From: Entamoeba invadens IP1
Taxonomy: Eukaryota; Evosea; Mastigamoebida; Endamoebidae
Direction of reading: 5' to 3'
DNA: 64,000 bases
Assembly: GCF_000330505.1 (NCBI RefSeq)
Contig: NW_004191832.1
Span: 311,309 to 375,308, forward strand
The notes under the pieces were generated by a model, which was not told where the DNA came from, made no database searches, and saw only the letters and a list, made by a program, of their open reading frames with translations. Numbering within the stretch: the stretch's first letter is position 1; every line of letters begins with the position of its first letter. A program made the position numbers and the translations under genes. Below, in pieces: positions 21,993 through 32,824 of the stretch.

Positions 21993-23435
21993 TTACATGA
22001 GTGAGTCGACTGAAGAGTTCAACATCTTAATAATAGCCAACCTTCTCTTTTCTACTCTTGCCTTTAAATTAAGGTCTTGGACCTTCCCCATCTTTTTGAG
22101 TAAGAACAGATGAATATATTTTCTGACCTTCAAGAATTCGGGGTCTTTCACACTAATAAGTCTCTCGAACGCGTGATTCACACTTTGGATGTCCTCAGCA
22201 GCGAGTAAAGTCTGTAAAGCTGTTCTCACAAAGACGGTCCCTATAGTAGTCAAATTTAAGAAATCGATTCCTTTGAATATTTTGAGGTTTAAAAAGTCTT
22301 TTGCGAGCATGTCGCCAAGTAACTTTCCCCAGTTGATTGCGGCACGTGGGCCGTACGCGTCCAAGTCTTTAATTCGATCGAAAAAGGCCAATTGGAGTGT
22401 ATACCTTGCTCCTTTAGTCTTTTGAACGAGTTGCTCGACGATCAGTGTAAAGTAGATGTTATACGACTTACTCTGTCCAATGCAATACATTAACACATAA
22501 ACTACTTCACGCTCAGCTTCCCCTTTTAAATTCAATTGTAAGATCCGTTGATACCCATCTACATAATCCTCCGCTCCCATAACAGCTGCAAACACCGCTC
22601 GACGAACTTCTGTGTTCATATGATGTTCGCGCGCTTTGGCTTGTAAGTCCCCACTTTTGTCTTCATTTTGGGGAAACCCTAGTTGGTCTTGTGAGGTGCT
22701 CAATGTCGAGAACGTCACTTCGGAATTGGCAGAACCGGCTTCCCACCATTTGTTCTTCTTGTCTAAAATTTCAAGTAAAGTAACACGAAGAGTAAAGCCT
22801 TTTGCAACGCCATTTTTCTTCCAAATGGCATTGACTAGGCGTTTAAGACGGTCAACTAAATCGACATTTTTTGGAGTAATTTTGTTGTTTTTTAAGTCGT
22901 TTAAAATTTCTAACACGAATTTTTCTTTTGAGTCTAAAGGGTGGCCTGTGAGAGCGGCATTTGCTTTCAAAATTGTTTCTTTCAGTGCTTTTGGTTCTTC
23001 TGAGCGGAGGATGGAGCCGACCGTTTGGATGATGGTGATGACAATATCAAACTTCTTCTCATCGATTGCCTTCAATACAGTGTCAAAGATCAAGGTACTG
23101 TCGATGATGCCAAATTCATAGAACCCACACACTAAGATCGAATTGCTGATTGTAAGCTCTTCACTATATAACGCTTGTAATAAACTCCCACAGACACCAA
23201 TACTCACAGTCCCACACAAAGTAGATATCAATGAAGATATAGTCAGAATTTGATCGGGAGTATCCCCTAATTTTTTGACCGTTTGAAGTGTGGAGCTGAC
23301 TATTGAGTCGGTCACATACGCCTTCGGGTATTGCTCAAAATAACTCGTCATCGTTTCCGTGATCAATTCAAGTGAACTCGAGGAGAGACGATTTAACTGA
23401 CCGCGAACACACTTTTGGACTTCAACTTCAGACAT
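21993..23435 (-). CDS. NOM1: NOM1/Sgd1-type nucleolar protein (MIF4G plus MA3 domains)
   Basis: A 480-aa single exon. The N-terminal 220 residues are alpha-helical and fit the MIF4G (HEAT-like) domain (LKRLVNAIWKKNGVAKGFTL). After an acidic, Ser-rich linker comes an MA3 domain (about 270-370) whose start, NTEVRRAVFAAVMGAEDYVD, followed by AEREVVYVLMYCIGQSKSYN and LAFFDRIKDLD, is diagnostic for the NOM1/Sgd1 subgroup. These proteins act in the nucleolus in 18S rRNA and small-subunit biogenesis and bind an eIF4A-like helicase. It lacks the long basic N-terminal extension of the human (about 860 aa) and yeast forms, so it is a minimal version. The ATG is followed by a plausible protein start and the frame is intact. 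Confidence 0.85.
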   Translation of the reverse strand: MSEVEVQKCVRGQLNRLSSSSLELITETMTSYFEQYPKAYVTDSIVSSTLQTVKKLGDTPDQILTISSLISTLCGTVSIGVCGSLLQALYSEELTISNSILVCGFYEFGIIDSTLIFDTVLKAIDEKKFDIVITIIQTVGSILRSEEPKALKETILKANAALTGHPLDSKEKFVLEILNDLKNNKITPKNVDLVDRLKRLVNAIWKKNGVAKGFTLRVTLLEILDKKNKWWEAGSANSEVTFSTLSTSQDQLGFPQNEDKSGDLQAKAREHHMNTEVRRAVFAAVMGAEDYVDGYQRILQLNLKGEAEREVVYVLMYCIGQSKSYNIYFTLIVEQLVQKTKGARYTLQLAFFDRIKDLDAYGPRAAINWGKLLGDMLAKDFLNLKIFKGIDFLNLTTIGTVFVRTALQTLLAAEDIQSVNHAFERLISVKDPEFLKVRKYIHLFLLKKMGKVQDLNLKARVEKRRLAIIKMLNSSVDSLM

Positions 23436-23838
23436 CTTATGTTTAATTTTAGGGTTTTTTTGTATGTGCCTTCAAGTTGAAAAATTAACGAGTTCATTGA
23501 ATTAACGTACGATTTGAACAAATAATAAAATTTAATAGAATTTGTAAGACAAATATAGACTTTGACACAAATATTATAAAGAATTGAAAATATTATATTT
23601 TGTATCAATGATAATGATTAAGACTACTAAAGATAATTAAAAGTTTAATAACAGATAAACTTATCTTGTGAACATTATAAACTTATTTAATAACACACTC
23701 ATCACCATTTGGTTCAATTGTGTTATTTCTAGTGCATGCAATGCACTTCTGTTGTTTAGAATCGTTCTAATTACTATTTGTTATTTATTTTTATTTGACA
23801 CATTAAAACATTTGATATATCAAAACATAATTATCAAA
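23436..23838. other. AT-rich region upstream of the NOM1-like gene
   Basis: About 400 bases with the minus-strand promoter of the NOM1-like gene next to the boundary of a transposon. No gene is visible. Confidence 0.5.
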
Positions 23839-24022
23839 GGGTGCTGGCTTTCGCAATTATAAATAGAAATAGAACAAGTGAAATGTCCCGATATAATAAA
23901 GTAATATACTTTGACATAAATTGTTATTTCATCAACAAAACTACAGGTAATAAAACCAAACAACCGGGTAATTACAATTGTCACTTTTTTCTCATATGTA
24001 TAAAAACAAACTTTGTTTTTAT
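23839..24022 (+). repeat. MULE left terminal inverted repeat
   Basis: 184 bases that pair in reverse complement with 25585-25768. A short reading frame of about 60 codons runs through the repeat and so appears twice. I consider it incidental. Confidence 0.92.
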
Positions 24023-24184
24023 TTATTTGGTTAGTCAAATTAATATAATCAAAGACAATCATGGCAAACTTTACTGGTAATTATGAAAGTATAAATTAAT
24101 TATACTGAAATATAATTTAGTTTAATTGTAATATAGAGTCGACACCAGTATGTTTACTACGGAAAGAGACTTTTTGTTCTTGTG

Positions 24185-25477
24185 TTAAAGAGTTGAAATA
24201 TATTTGGAGTTTTCAATGTTTTTGAAATCAGTCCAATTGTTGCATCGTTTGGCCATGTGCCCATTTAAACTACAAATTCTACATATTTTTTGTTTTTCAA
24301 GAAAAAATGACATCTTGATGGAGCGTGCTTCTTGTAAACTCTTTGAGTTTTTTCTGGGTTTTCAACAAGCAAAACTTTTTTACTTGGTCTCATTTGTGAA
24401 TTTTTAAGAGTCAGTGGATCGAGTGTAAATGGGCTTCCTTCAATATGTTTGACCTTTTCTTTTTCTGAATTTTCTTTTAAATTTGAAGTGGTTATATTGT
24501 TGCGTCTTATATGTCTGTAACAAAATACAATTTTTGCACTTGGAAATATCAAACGAATTGCTGATGTTTGAGCAGCACAGCGATCAACAACAAACGTGTT
24601 TATATTGTTGTGATGGTCTTTTAGAAAAGATAGAAATTCTTCGTAATAAGACGTGAATCTATGCCTGATAAATTTAAAAGCTATAAGTTGGCACTTTCCG
24701 TTGATGTCTTTGCATAAAGCTACAACAATTGGTATTTTAAATTTGTTGGTGCAAAACGTGTCGTCTAAAAAGACGCAATCTTGATAGATGTCATTTCTAA
24801 GTAACTTGTTAAAGAAAAAGCATTCATCAAAAACATCATTTTGATTGTTTACAAAAAGTGTATCAAAGTTTGACAACTCAGAAACAAACTTTGATAGTTG
24901 ATTGCATTGTTCATTGTTCATTTGTCATTGCACCCAACATTCGTTTTCATTCTTTTTTAATAAATAATTTAGTGTACTTGTTTTTGAGTTTGTCTTCTGT
25001 GATTTTTTGCAAAACATTTTGCTCTATATCATTTGCAATTATCTCTTTTGAAATTTCTGACAATCGATTTCTCAACATTTTCATTGGTTTTATAGTGAAT
25101 GCGTGCGAATGTTCATCATGTAACTCAAATTTAATTATCTTTTCACTTGTACAATTATCAAACATCACAATTATTTTAGAATCACACTTATATTGTTGTT
25201 TATATACACAGTTATTTTTAAATGTTTTTCTATCTTTACCAATGTCTTTTGCATTATATAGTGAAAACAAAGTATTATCAATTTGGATTCTGCTTGCTTC
25301 AACAATTTTTGTTGTTGTATTGTTTCTAGTAAGACTTGTAGTTATCATTTTAAGTTTGTTGATTAATTCAATTGGAGTTCGAACTTTTGTTAAATTTGTG
25401 TTGTTCTTGATAATTAGTTGCACATTGAATTTATCTGTAGATTCAATGTTCTGAGTATTTGGAAATTTTGGTATCAT
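24185..25477 (-). pseudogene. MULE transposase, frameshifted
   Basis: There are three pieces in order. First (25477-24947) is a DNA-binding part with Cys and His spacing of the WRKY/FLYWCH-like type (CVYKQQYKC ... HDEHSH). Second (24921-24265) is the MULE catalytic core, with VFLDDTFCTNKFKIPIVVAL carrying the first Asp and TFVVDRCAAQTSAIRLIFP the second, followed by FCYRHIRRN. Third, in another frame down to a stop at 24185, is a zinc knuckle CRICSLNGHMAKRC (CX2CX4HX4C). Frameshifts lie between pieces one and two (about 24925-24955) and in an A/T run near 24300. The region between the second Asp and the knuckle is short, so an internal deletion that removed the third acidic residue is likely. 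The protein cannot be made from one frame. Confidence 0.85.
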
Positions 25478-25584
25478 AATTCCATTCAGTTTATCTATAA
25501 GTCCATTTTTCCAATCTAAAATATCATCAAAATCCCTTTCAATTTTGATGAATTTTTAAGTTTTATTTTTTAAAAAACTTTATT

Positions 25585-25768
25585 ATAAAAACAAAGTTTG
25601 TTTTTATACATATGAGAAAAAAGTGACAATTGTAATTACCCGGTTGTTTGGTTTTATTACCTGTAGTTTTGTTGATGAAATAACAATTTATGTCAAAGTA
25701 TATTACTTTATTATATCGGGACATTTCACTTGTTCTATTTCTATTTATAATTGCGAAAGCCAGCACCC
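25585..25768 (-). repeat. MULE right terminal inverted repeat
   Basis: Reverse complement of the left arm over 184 bases. The transposase reads away from this end, so it should also hold the transposase promoter. Confidence 0.92.
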
Positions 25769-26575
25769 GCTTATTTCCCGATTATTTATTTTTCTTAAAA
25801 AACAATATAAACAAAAAAAAATAATTAGTAATTTTCAAATTATGGCAGCTCTAATTTAAAGTTTGAACATTATACATTAACCGGCCAACAGTATTTTTTT
25901 ACTTGGGCAAAATGCACGAGACGCATAAAATTGCGTTTTTTTTCAATTAAATGAATATGAAGAAACCATATTCTAAAAATAATATATATTTGCTATTATT
26001 TGAAAAGGCATCTTAAAGCAGTTTTCAAATAATCGACACTTCAGCAAGAGATCAAACACCAGGTTTTTACGATTATTATAATACGATTTTAATTTTAGGC
26101 CCGAAATATAGTCGACCACTTTTTTCTAGACACTAGTAATGAGTAGAAAAATCTTTATTATAACTGTGACAACATCGGAGTAGCAAGACAAACTTATTAC
26201 AATTATATTTTCGTTGATTTGTGCGGCAGAATGGGTTTGCAAAAAAAAAATGTTTGTTATTTTATTTAAAAAAATCGAAAAATATTTTTTACACATTTTA
26301 TCTAAACAAAAACAATAACCAAAATTTCAATTTTATTTTTTTAAAACGCTTTTTTGCGTCTCGTTTTTTTAGTCTGTTAATAAATATGATAAAGAAAACA
26401 TTAAACATTTATAAATATTATGAAAAATTATTTTTTTATGTTTTTTATTAATATATTGACAACATACTATCAATACGTGTTTTTGAATAATTAATATTAA
26501 AATGCCATTAAAACTTCACATATTTCTTTATTTTTTTAAAATCAAATACAATTTGAAAAAAAGGATTTACATATA
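25769..26575. other. AT-rich non-coding stretch
   Basis: About 800 bases between the MULE and the MITE at 26576. The open frames in it are low-complexity Phe/Asn/Lys strings caused by base composition. No gene is supported. Confidence 0.6.
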
Positions 26576-26750
26576 GTAGAAAATTTGGGTGTCAAGAATA
26601 AATTGGGTGTCAGATTGATTTTGAGTTATTTAATGGTTTTTCATATTTTTTGGGGGGGGGAAATAAAATAAATACGAAACCCATTTTTTACATTAACTAA
26701 TCCCTAATTTATTTGACACCCAATTTATTCCTGACACCCAATTTTTCTAC
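26576..26750. mobile_element. MITE-like element with about 40-bp terminal inverted repeats
   Basis: A 175-bp element flanked by TA on both sides. The left end is GTAGAAAATTTGGGTGTCAA and the reverse complement of the right end GTAGAAAAATTGGGTGTCAG. Both continue with a GAATAAATTGGGTGTCA block, so each arm carries the GGGTGTCA word twice. The interior has a run of nine G (26652-26660), striking in this AT-rich DNA. There is no coding capacity. The TA duplication fits a Tc1/mariner-type non-autonomous element, unlike in sequence to the one at 18911. Confidence 0.8.
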
Positions 26751-28442
26751 TATCTGTAACATTAATTGTATTTTGTCTATAAAATGGTGTTTATTGTATT
26801 ATTTGGTTCTTAATAAAGATATTCTGTTTTTTATAATTTTTTGTTATGTTATTAGAAAAAACTCGTTACAAACCATAATAAATAAATAAATTTATTTAAT
26901 TGTATACTTAATTAATCATAAAATGTAAACAACTGTAGTTGTTCAAAATTTTAGATTAATATAATATTATCAATTATCAAGTTGACTATAAAAATGTTAA
27001 TTATAAAACAAATAATATAAATTGAAGTTTTTGTATTCCATAATGATTTGTTGTAATTATTATGAACATAATAATTATTCATATTAAAAATATTGAAAGT
27101 GTGTTCTTTTTAATTTAATTGTTATACTTGTTTCATATGTTTTATAGTATTAGGTTCAACATATATAAATAATTTTTATCAACTAATTTAGGTAAAACTT
27201 TTCAAAAACCGGAGAGTATGGTAATTATTGTTCTTTCAAGATCGGGCATTTTCGCCCATCAAATGTTAATTGCTGCTTTATAGAAAACTCTATTTTTAGT
27301 TTTAGTCTAAAAGTGCCCCTCTTAAGAATTCGCTTTTCAAAATTACCGCTCTTGGGAAATTTTACTGTAATAATAAAAAACAATGTTATTCATATACTGA
27401 ATTTTATTATATTTTATTCCAAACAATACAGTTATTATTCTTTAAGAATTTTATAAATTTATTGTTATTTTTTAATTATTATTATTTCCATTCAAAACAT
27501 AAAATTATTAAATTAACTACTTTGCACTTAATATATATTTGTTTTGATTTTTCATGTTATTAACTTTAAATCAACAATTATTAATTCAATACTTTTTAAA
27601 CATGATATCACATTTCTTTGTAAAATGGGTTTAACTTTAATAAGGTAATGGTTATTTATATCCAATATACATAACCATTCAATGAAAAAAATAGTAAACA
27701 AACAATATTTTAACCATCATAATAATTTAATTTTGATGTTATTGTTTTTATTACAGTTTGATGTTTATATACTGAAATTAAAATTAATTTAATAAATATT
27801 CAATTCAAAAACATGTAGCCCCATACACTATCACGTCTTTGCAACTTGTTAATATAACTTATTAAAAGGTAACAATTGTATGTTTTCTTTTGATTTGTTT
27901 CAAAAAGATAAAACAATATTTAAATTGTTTTAGTGTTGTCAACAATGTTTTGTTTTCTGAACAAAATGTCACAGTAATAAAACAACAATTTCAAAAAATA
28001 ATTGACAATTATAATTTTAAGAAAATATTACATTAATATTTACAGGTCGGTACGAAACCCCTATAGTGTTTGTTTACTATTTTATTTATTTTTGGAAATG
28101 ATTATTTTTTTAATGGTAAAAATATGGTAAAATTATAACTCATTTTATAGTTTTTGGAACCCTAAATACACATAATTAAAAGAAAGGACATCTTATATAT
28201 GGTGAGGATGTCAAAAATGACGGGAAGACGTCCCTAATTCATAAAAGACGTTTTTAAAGAATATCGCCAGTCTTTCGTGCAACTATTCGTCCTTTCTCTT
28301 TATTAAAAAAATAAAAAAGGTAAGTTCATGTTATTTAACAAATATCTTTTGGAACAAATAATATTTGGTGGTGAAAACTCAAAAAACAATAAAAACTGGA
28401 ATTTATTAATAAATAATATTAAAACTAATTTTTAAAGCAATT
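26751..28442. other. AT-rich non-coding stretch upstream of the LRR pseudogene
   Basis: About 1.7 kb. There is one small GC island near 27240-27350 with a GGGCATTTTCGCCC hairpin and weakly similar flanks (a possible old MITE, not proven). Otherwise it is A/T words and no gene. Confidence 0.5.
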
Positions 28443-31400
28443 ATGTCGAAACAAGTTGATGTGTATTCCATACAAATAGTGGTGACATACCTTAAGGAGT
28501 ATGACGACTTCATGAACATCATTTTAGTGTGTAAGAAGTATCAACATGTACTTGACCGCATTCGAATGAATCCAATTCAAATTACTTCAAAAACAAAAAA
28601 TCTCTTCAAGTTCATACAAACACAACAATTTTTCTCACCTTTTGACATCAAACTGAACACCGAAAAATTTTTCTTCAATTTTCCAAAATGTGTTAAAGAG
28701 TGCCTTTTGGAATTAAATAATTTCAACGTGTGTCCCCTCTCGGTTTATACACAAGAAGACCAAATTTATTTGAATGGAAACATCCCAGACTTTGTAAGAA
28801 AAATAGGCGAACAATCTTTTGCACATCTAAAAATAACATCTCTAGCATTTTCACCTTCTGTTATTGAAATTTCAAATTTCGCATTTAGTGACTGCTATTA
28901 CCTCTCATCAATTAAACTTCCGTCAAAATTAACACGCTTTGGCAGTTATGCGTTTAACAATTGCAGCGTTTTGAAAGCAATAGAATTGCCCAAACTACTT
29001 GAAGTAATTCCGGAGTCATGTTTTAGTGGGTGTACATCGTTGTCTATTATTAATATTTTTAATACAAACATTACTTTCAATAAGTAGAAAGGCTTTTGGT
29101 GATTGTGCTTTTAATGATTTTACAATTGAAAAAAAAATATGTGTATAGATGAATCAGTTTTTGTCCATAACACACTCACAAAAATCATATTTTGTGGCAA
29201 AAAGTGTATACCATGTAAGACGTGTTCTTCTTGTCAAAATTTGCAAGAAGTTGTGATGGACAACACAGTCGAAATCATTGCAAAGTCTGCATTATCTAAT
29301 TGCATTTCACTCAAAAAAATCACATTATCTTCTAATTTGGAAATCATATGTAAACGCGCATTTTTTAATTGTCAAAAACTTGAAAACTTTGAAGTTCCAC
29401 AAAAAGTCCGATGTGTTGGGAGTTTTGCATTTGAGAATTGTGTACAACTGAAAGAACTTGTTTTCAGAAAAACTGTTGTTTTTGAAATGGGAGGATGCTT
29501 CGAAAGGGGTGTTTCTCTCACTCACTTGAATGTTCCAAATGATTTTATGAAACATTTGTATAACGCAACTGAAAGTGAACAGGAAATATTCAAAAGACTT
29601 AAAATCGAAGTTTTGAATAGAATGAATAACAAAGAAATCAATAACAGAGTGTTTAAATATGACAATTATAGTAAAATAACAGATAACGTTACTATTAATT
29701 CCGATTCTATGCATCTTGGTGATTTGGATACTTTTAACACAAATGCTAAATACACAAGCGAATAATTAAGAGTTTATATTCCGTCTACTGTTGTTGATGC
29801 AAATTTTGGACTTCATGACTTTAAAAATTTCATTGAGAAACTTGTAATCACTGAAAATGTACTTTTGATGACGGAATCAGAATTTTATATTAATAACGCG
29901 AAATATGTCGAACTGCCAGACACTATCACAGTCATACCAAAGTACTGCTTTTCAAACTCAGTTTTAAAAGAAATTGTTGTGCCACAAAGTGTAAGTGAAA
30001 TTGGTAAGAAAGCGTTTTTAAATTCAAAAAATTTGACGTCGCTATACATCCCAAAAAGTGTCACAAAAATTGGAAACAATTTTGTTCGTGGGTGCACCAA
30101 TTTAAAGTATGTTGTATTTGAAAATGGTCGTCATTTTGATATCAAAGAAGAAACTGAAAGTTTAAATATTACACATAATGTTACACTGAATACTACAAAA
30201 CTGAATTATAACGTCGAGTATTATCTTGGTAGTACAAAAATAGAAGTACCATCGAGTGTCACAAAAATAAGTAGTTTTTATTTCAAGAATAATAAATATT
30301 TACGTGAAATTGTACTTCCAACAACAATCAAAATATTCGGAGACTCAATTTTTGATAAGTGTCACAAACTGACGAAAATAACATTTTCCGTGTGTAACAA
30401 CAATTACAACTCGGATAATTACATCGAAAAAATCAACACATTTAAAACTTTTTTCTTTAACACACTTGTTGTGAGTTACAAGTTTTATCTTCAAATGAAA
30501 GCTTTTGGCTACACATTCCATAATGTCAATTTAACTTATAAAGATATGGAAGAATTTGGTGATAAAGTTGATACTTTTGTAATCAAAAGTATTAACTACG
30601 AAGACAAAAATACGTTAATCAAAAATTTCGGTGACTGGAAACCACATTCATACTTGAATTATACTTTCACCGAAAAATTAGTGATACCATCACATATAGA
30701 AATAGTCAAAAAATGTAATATAAATATATATAACTTGAAAGTAGTAGACGCGTCGTTGGTTACAAAAAAATTAAAAATATGTCTTTCTACAACACTTATT
30801 ATCTTCAAAAAGTCACATTTTCAAATACTTTAGAGATAATCAATGAAAAAGTGTTTTATAACTGTTTTTCATTGAAAAGTGTGACACTCCCTCAAAGTTT
30901 GAAAAGAGTTGGAAAACAGTGTTTTGCTAATTGTTATTCACTCGAAAGTGTATTTTGTGAGTCACTTTCAAAAAAAAGAAGTTGTTTTTGATTCACAATG
31001 TTTCATGAATTGTTACAACTTAAAAATGGTTCCAAAAATAGAACATTTAAAAAGAGGAATCTTTTGGTGTTGTAATTCTCTTGTCAAATTTGACAATTTT
31101 GGAGATGTTGAATGTATTCCTCATTGCACGTTTATGAAGTGTTACAACTTGAAAGAAATTGTTTTACCAGAGACACTTAAAATAATAGGCAAATTTACAT
31201 TCAAAAATTGTTTTACACTTGAAAGCCTCACATTTCCACAATCACTTGAAAAAATGGAAGATGGGTGTTTTATGAATTGCTCAAATCTCAAATGTGTTAA
31301 TTTTAAAAACAATTTAATTTCATTTGGAAGTGATGTATTTGAAGGGTGCACATCACTGAGTTCAATATTATTTAATGAAGAAAAAATAGTTCATTATTAT

Positions 31401-31799
31401 GGAGAAGTTAGTTATACTTTTTATAAACAACTAGAACAGAATCAAATAATATGTAACAACGTCAAAGTAAAATTCAATGATTTGAAATTTTTTGGAATTG
31501 ATATTTTAAAAGATCAAAAAGTTCATTTCATTGATGAAGGGGCGTTTTTTAACAACACGACAATAACTGAAATTGAGATACCTAATAACATCACAAAAAT
31601 TGGAAAATTTTGTTTTGCATGTGCAACACAACTTATGAAAGTTGTATTGCCACCATCAATAACAAAGCTTTCTGTATTCTGTTTTGATAATTGTATGTCG
31701 CTCAAAACAATTAACTTGGAACACATCACAAATATTTGGATGGGGTGCTTTGATAATACATCAATTGATTTATTTAAATTGACGTTAATACATTCTTAA
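28443..31799 (+). pseudogene. BspA-like leucine-rich repeat protein, broken
   Basis: One gene of about 1,100 codons split into several open segments. The N-terminus (VVTYLKEYDDFMNIILVCKK, LFKFIQTQQFFSPFD) is the family head of Entamoeba cytoplasmic BspA-like proteins. It is followed by many LRR_5 repeats of about 23 residues (IGEQSFAHLKITSLAFSPSV, YAFNNCSVLKAIELP, FMNCSNLKCVNF). Breaks are a shift near 29075 that reverts in a nine-A run near 29125, an in-frame TAA at 29763-29765, a shift in an A run near 30767, and a return in an eight-A run near 30970. The homopolymer shifts could be sequencing errors; the TAA is less easily explained that way. BspA-like families are large in Entamoeba, and dead members are expected. 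There is no signal peptide, unlike the LRR gene at 47215. Confidence 0.88.
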
Positions 31800-32824
31800 T
31801 TGCATTGGAATTTTGTTTGTTTTTTGTATCAATAAATTTGTTGTTTAACTTGTTTATACTGTTAAATGTTTTACAAATTTAATATTATTATAAATATTTT
31901 TGAGTATATGTTAAAAACAAAAATGTTGGATTTTTGTTATGACTTTTTAACAATCTACGCACAACAAGGTCAGGATTTTTATTCGTTTCCTGATTGTTTA
32001 AAGAAATCAAAGAGACAAATGGCCACTTATCAGGTTTAAAATAAAAAATACTAACCATGTCCACAACAATTATTTTGTAATACGATCAGACCCTTTTAGT
32101 AATAAATATTTTTATAAAATGAGTAAATTGATTAAAAAGGATGGAATGCAAAAAATGATGAACAATAAAAATTAGAATTTCGGTTATTGTGTTTTTAAAA
32201 TAAAACGTTTAAAAATATTTTATTCAAATAAAAAATTCTTTGGAGTTTTCAACACCACTCTACTGCACAAATCAGTGTAACACATTACCATATAATGTTG
32301 CCACAGTTGTTAAAAGTTTTTTTTTGCTCATGAATATGTCTGGAAAAAAAATAAACGTTTACTATATTTCGAATAATGCAAATTGATAATTAGAATCGCA
32401 TTAAAATAGTCATAAAAATAGTAATCTGGTTTTTTGCTACATTGTCGACTACGTAAACATCGATACAATGTATATTTTTTTTCATTTGATGGCAAATTCA
32501 AATGTGATTTATTTTTATGATTGGGGTTCTTCTTAAAATTTTTTTAATAAACAATAACGCAATTTATTGTGTCTCTTTTTTTAATAAAAAATACCTTTTT
32601 AAAGAAATAATTTGTTTCATTTTCGAAGAAAAATGCGAAAAATATAATTTAAAATATTTATCAATCCTTATAATAATTATTTGTAATTTTTTAATTTAAA
32701 TAAAACACCGTCTCTATAATATCTTCCTTTTGAAATTTGATTCGAACTTTTTAACTAAACTATAACGAAAATATTCATTCAAAATAATGAATTTAGACTC
32801 AAAAATAACATATCAATAACAAGA
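31800..32824. other. AT-rich intergenic region
   Basis: About 1 kb between the LRR pseudogene and the beta-helix pseudogene. No gene, RNA or repeat that I can support. Confidence 0.55.

Larger units (their letters stand above)
23839..25768 (-). mobile_element. Mutator-like element (MULE) with 184-bp terminal inverted repeats
   Basis: A 1.93-kb element bounded by inverted repeats at 23839-24022 and 25585-25768, both starting GGGTGCTGGCTTTCGC when read inward. By eye the two arms are identical along their whole length. Between them a Mutator-type transposase lies on the minus strand, broken by frameshifts. Long identical arms plus this transposase identify a MULE. I could not find matching 9-bp target duplications: the flanks read ATTATCAAA on the left and GCTTATTTC on the right. 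Arms this alike suggest recent activity or conversion between arms. Confidence 0.88.

Noticed and set aside
23841..24080. Possible small gene in the MULE arms
   Set aside because: The same frame appears in both arms only because they are copies of each other. It has no start context, motif or conserved end.
27191..27369. Possible third MITE with TAAAA ends and a GGGC hairpin
   Set aside because: The ends match only weakly and no clean TA or longer duplication was found.
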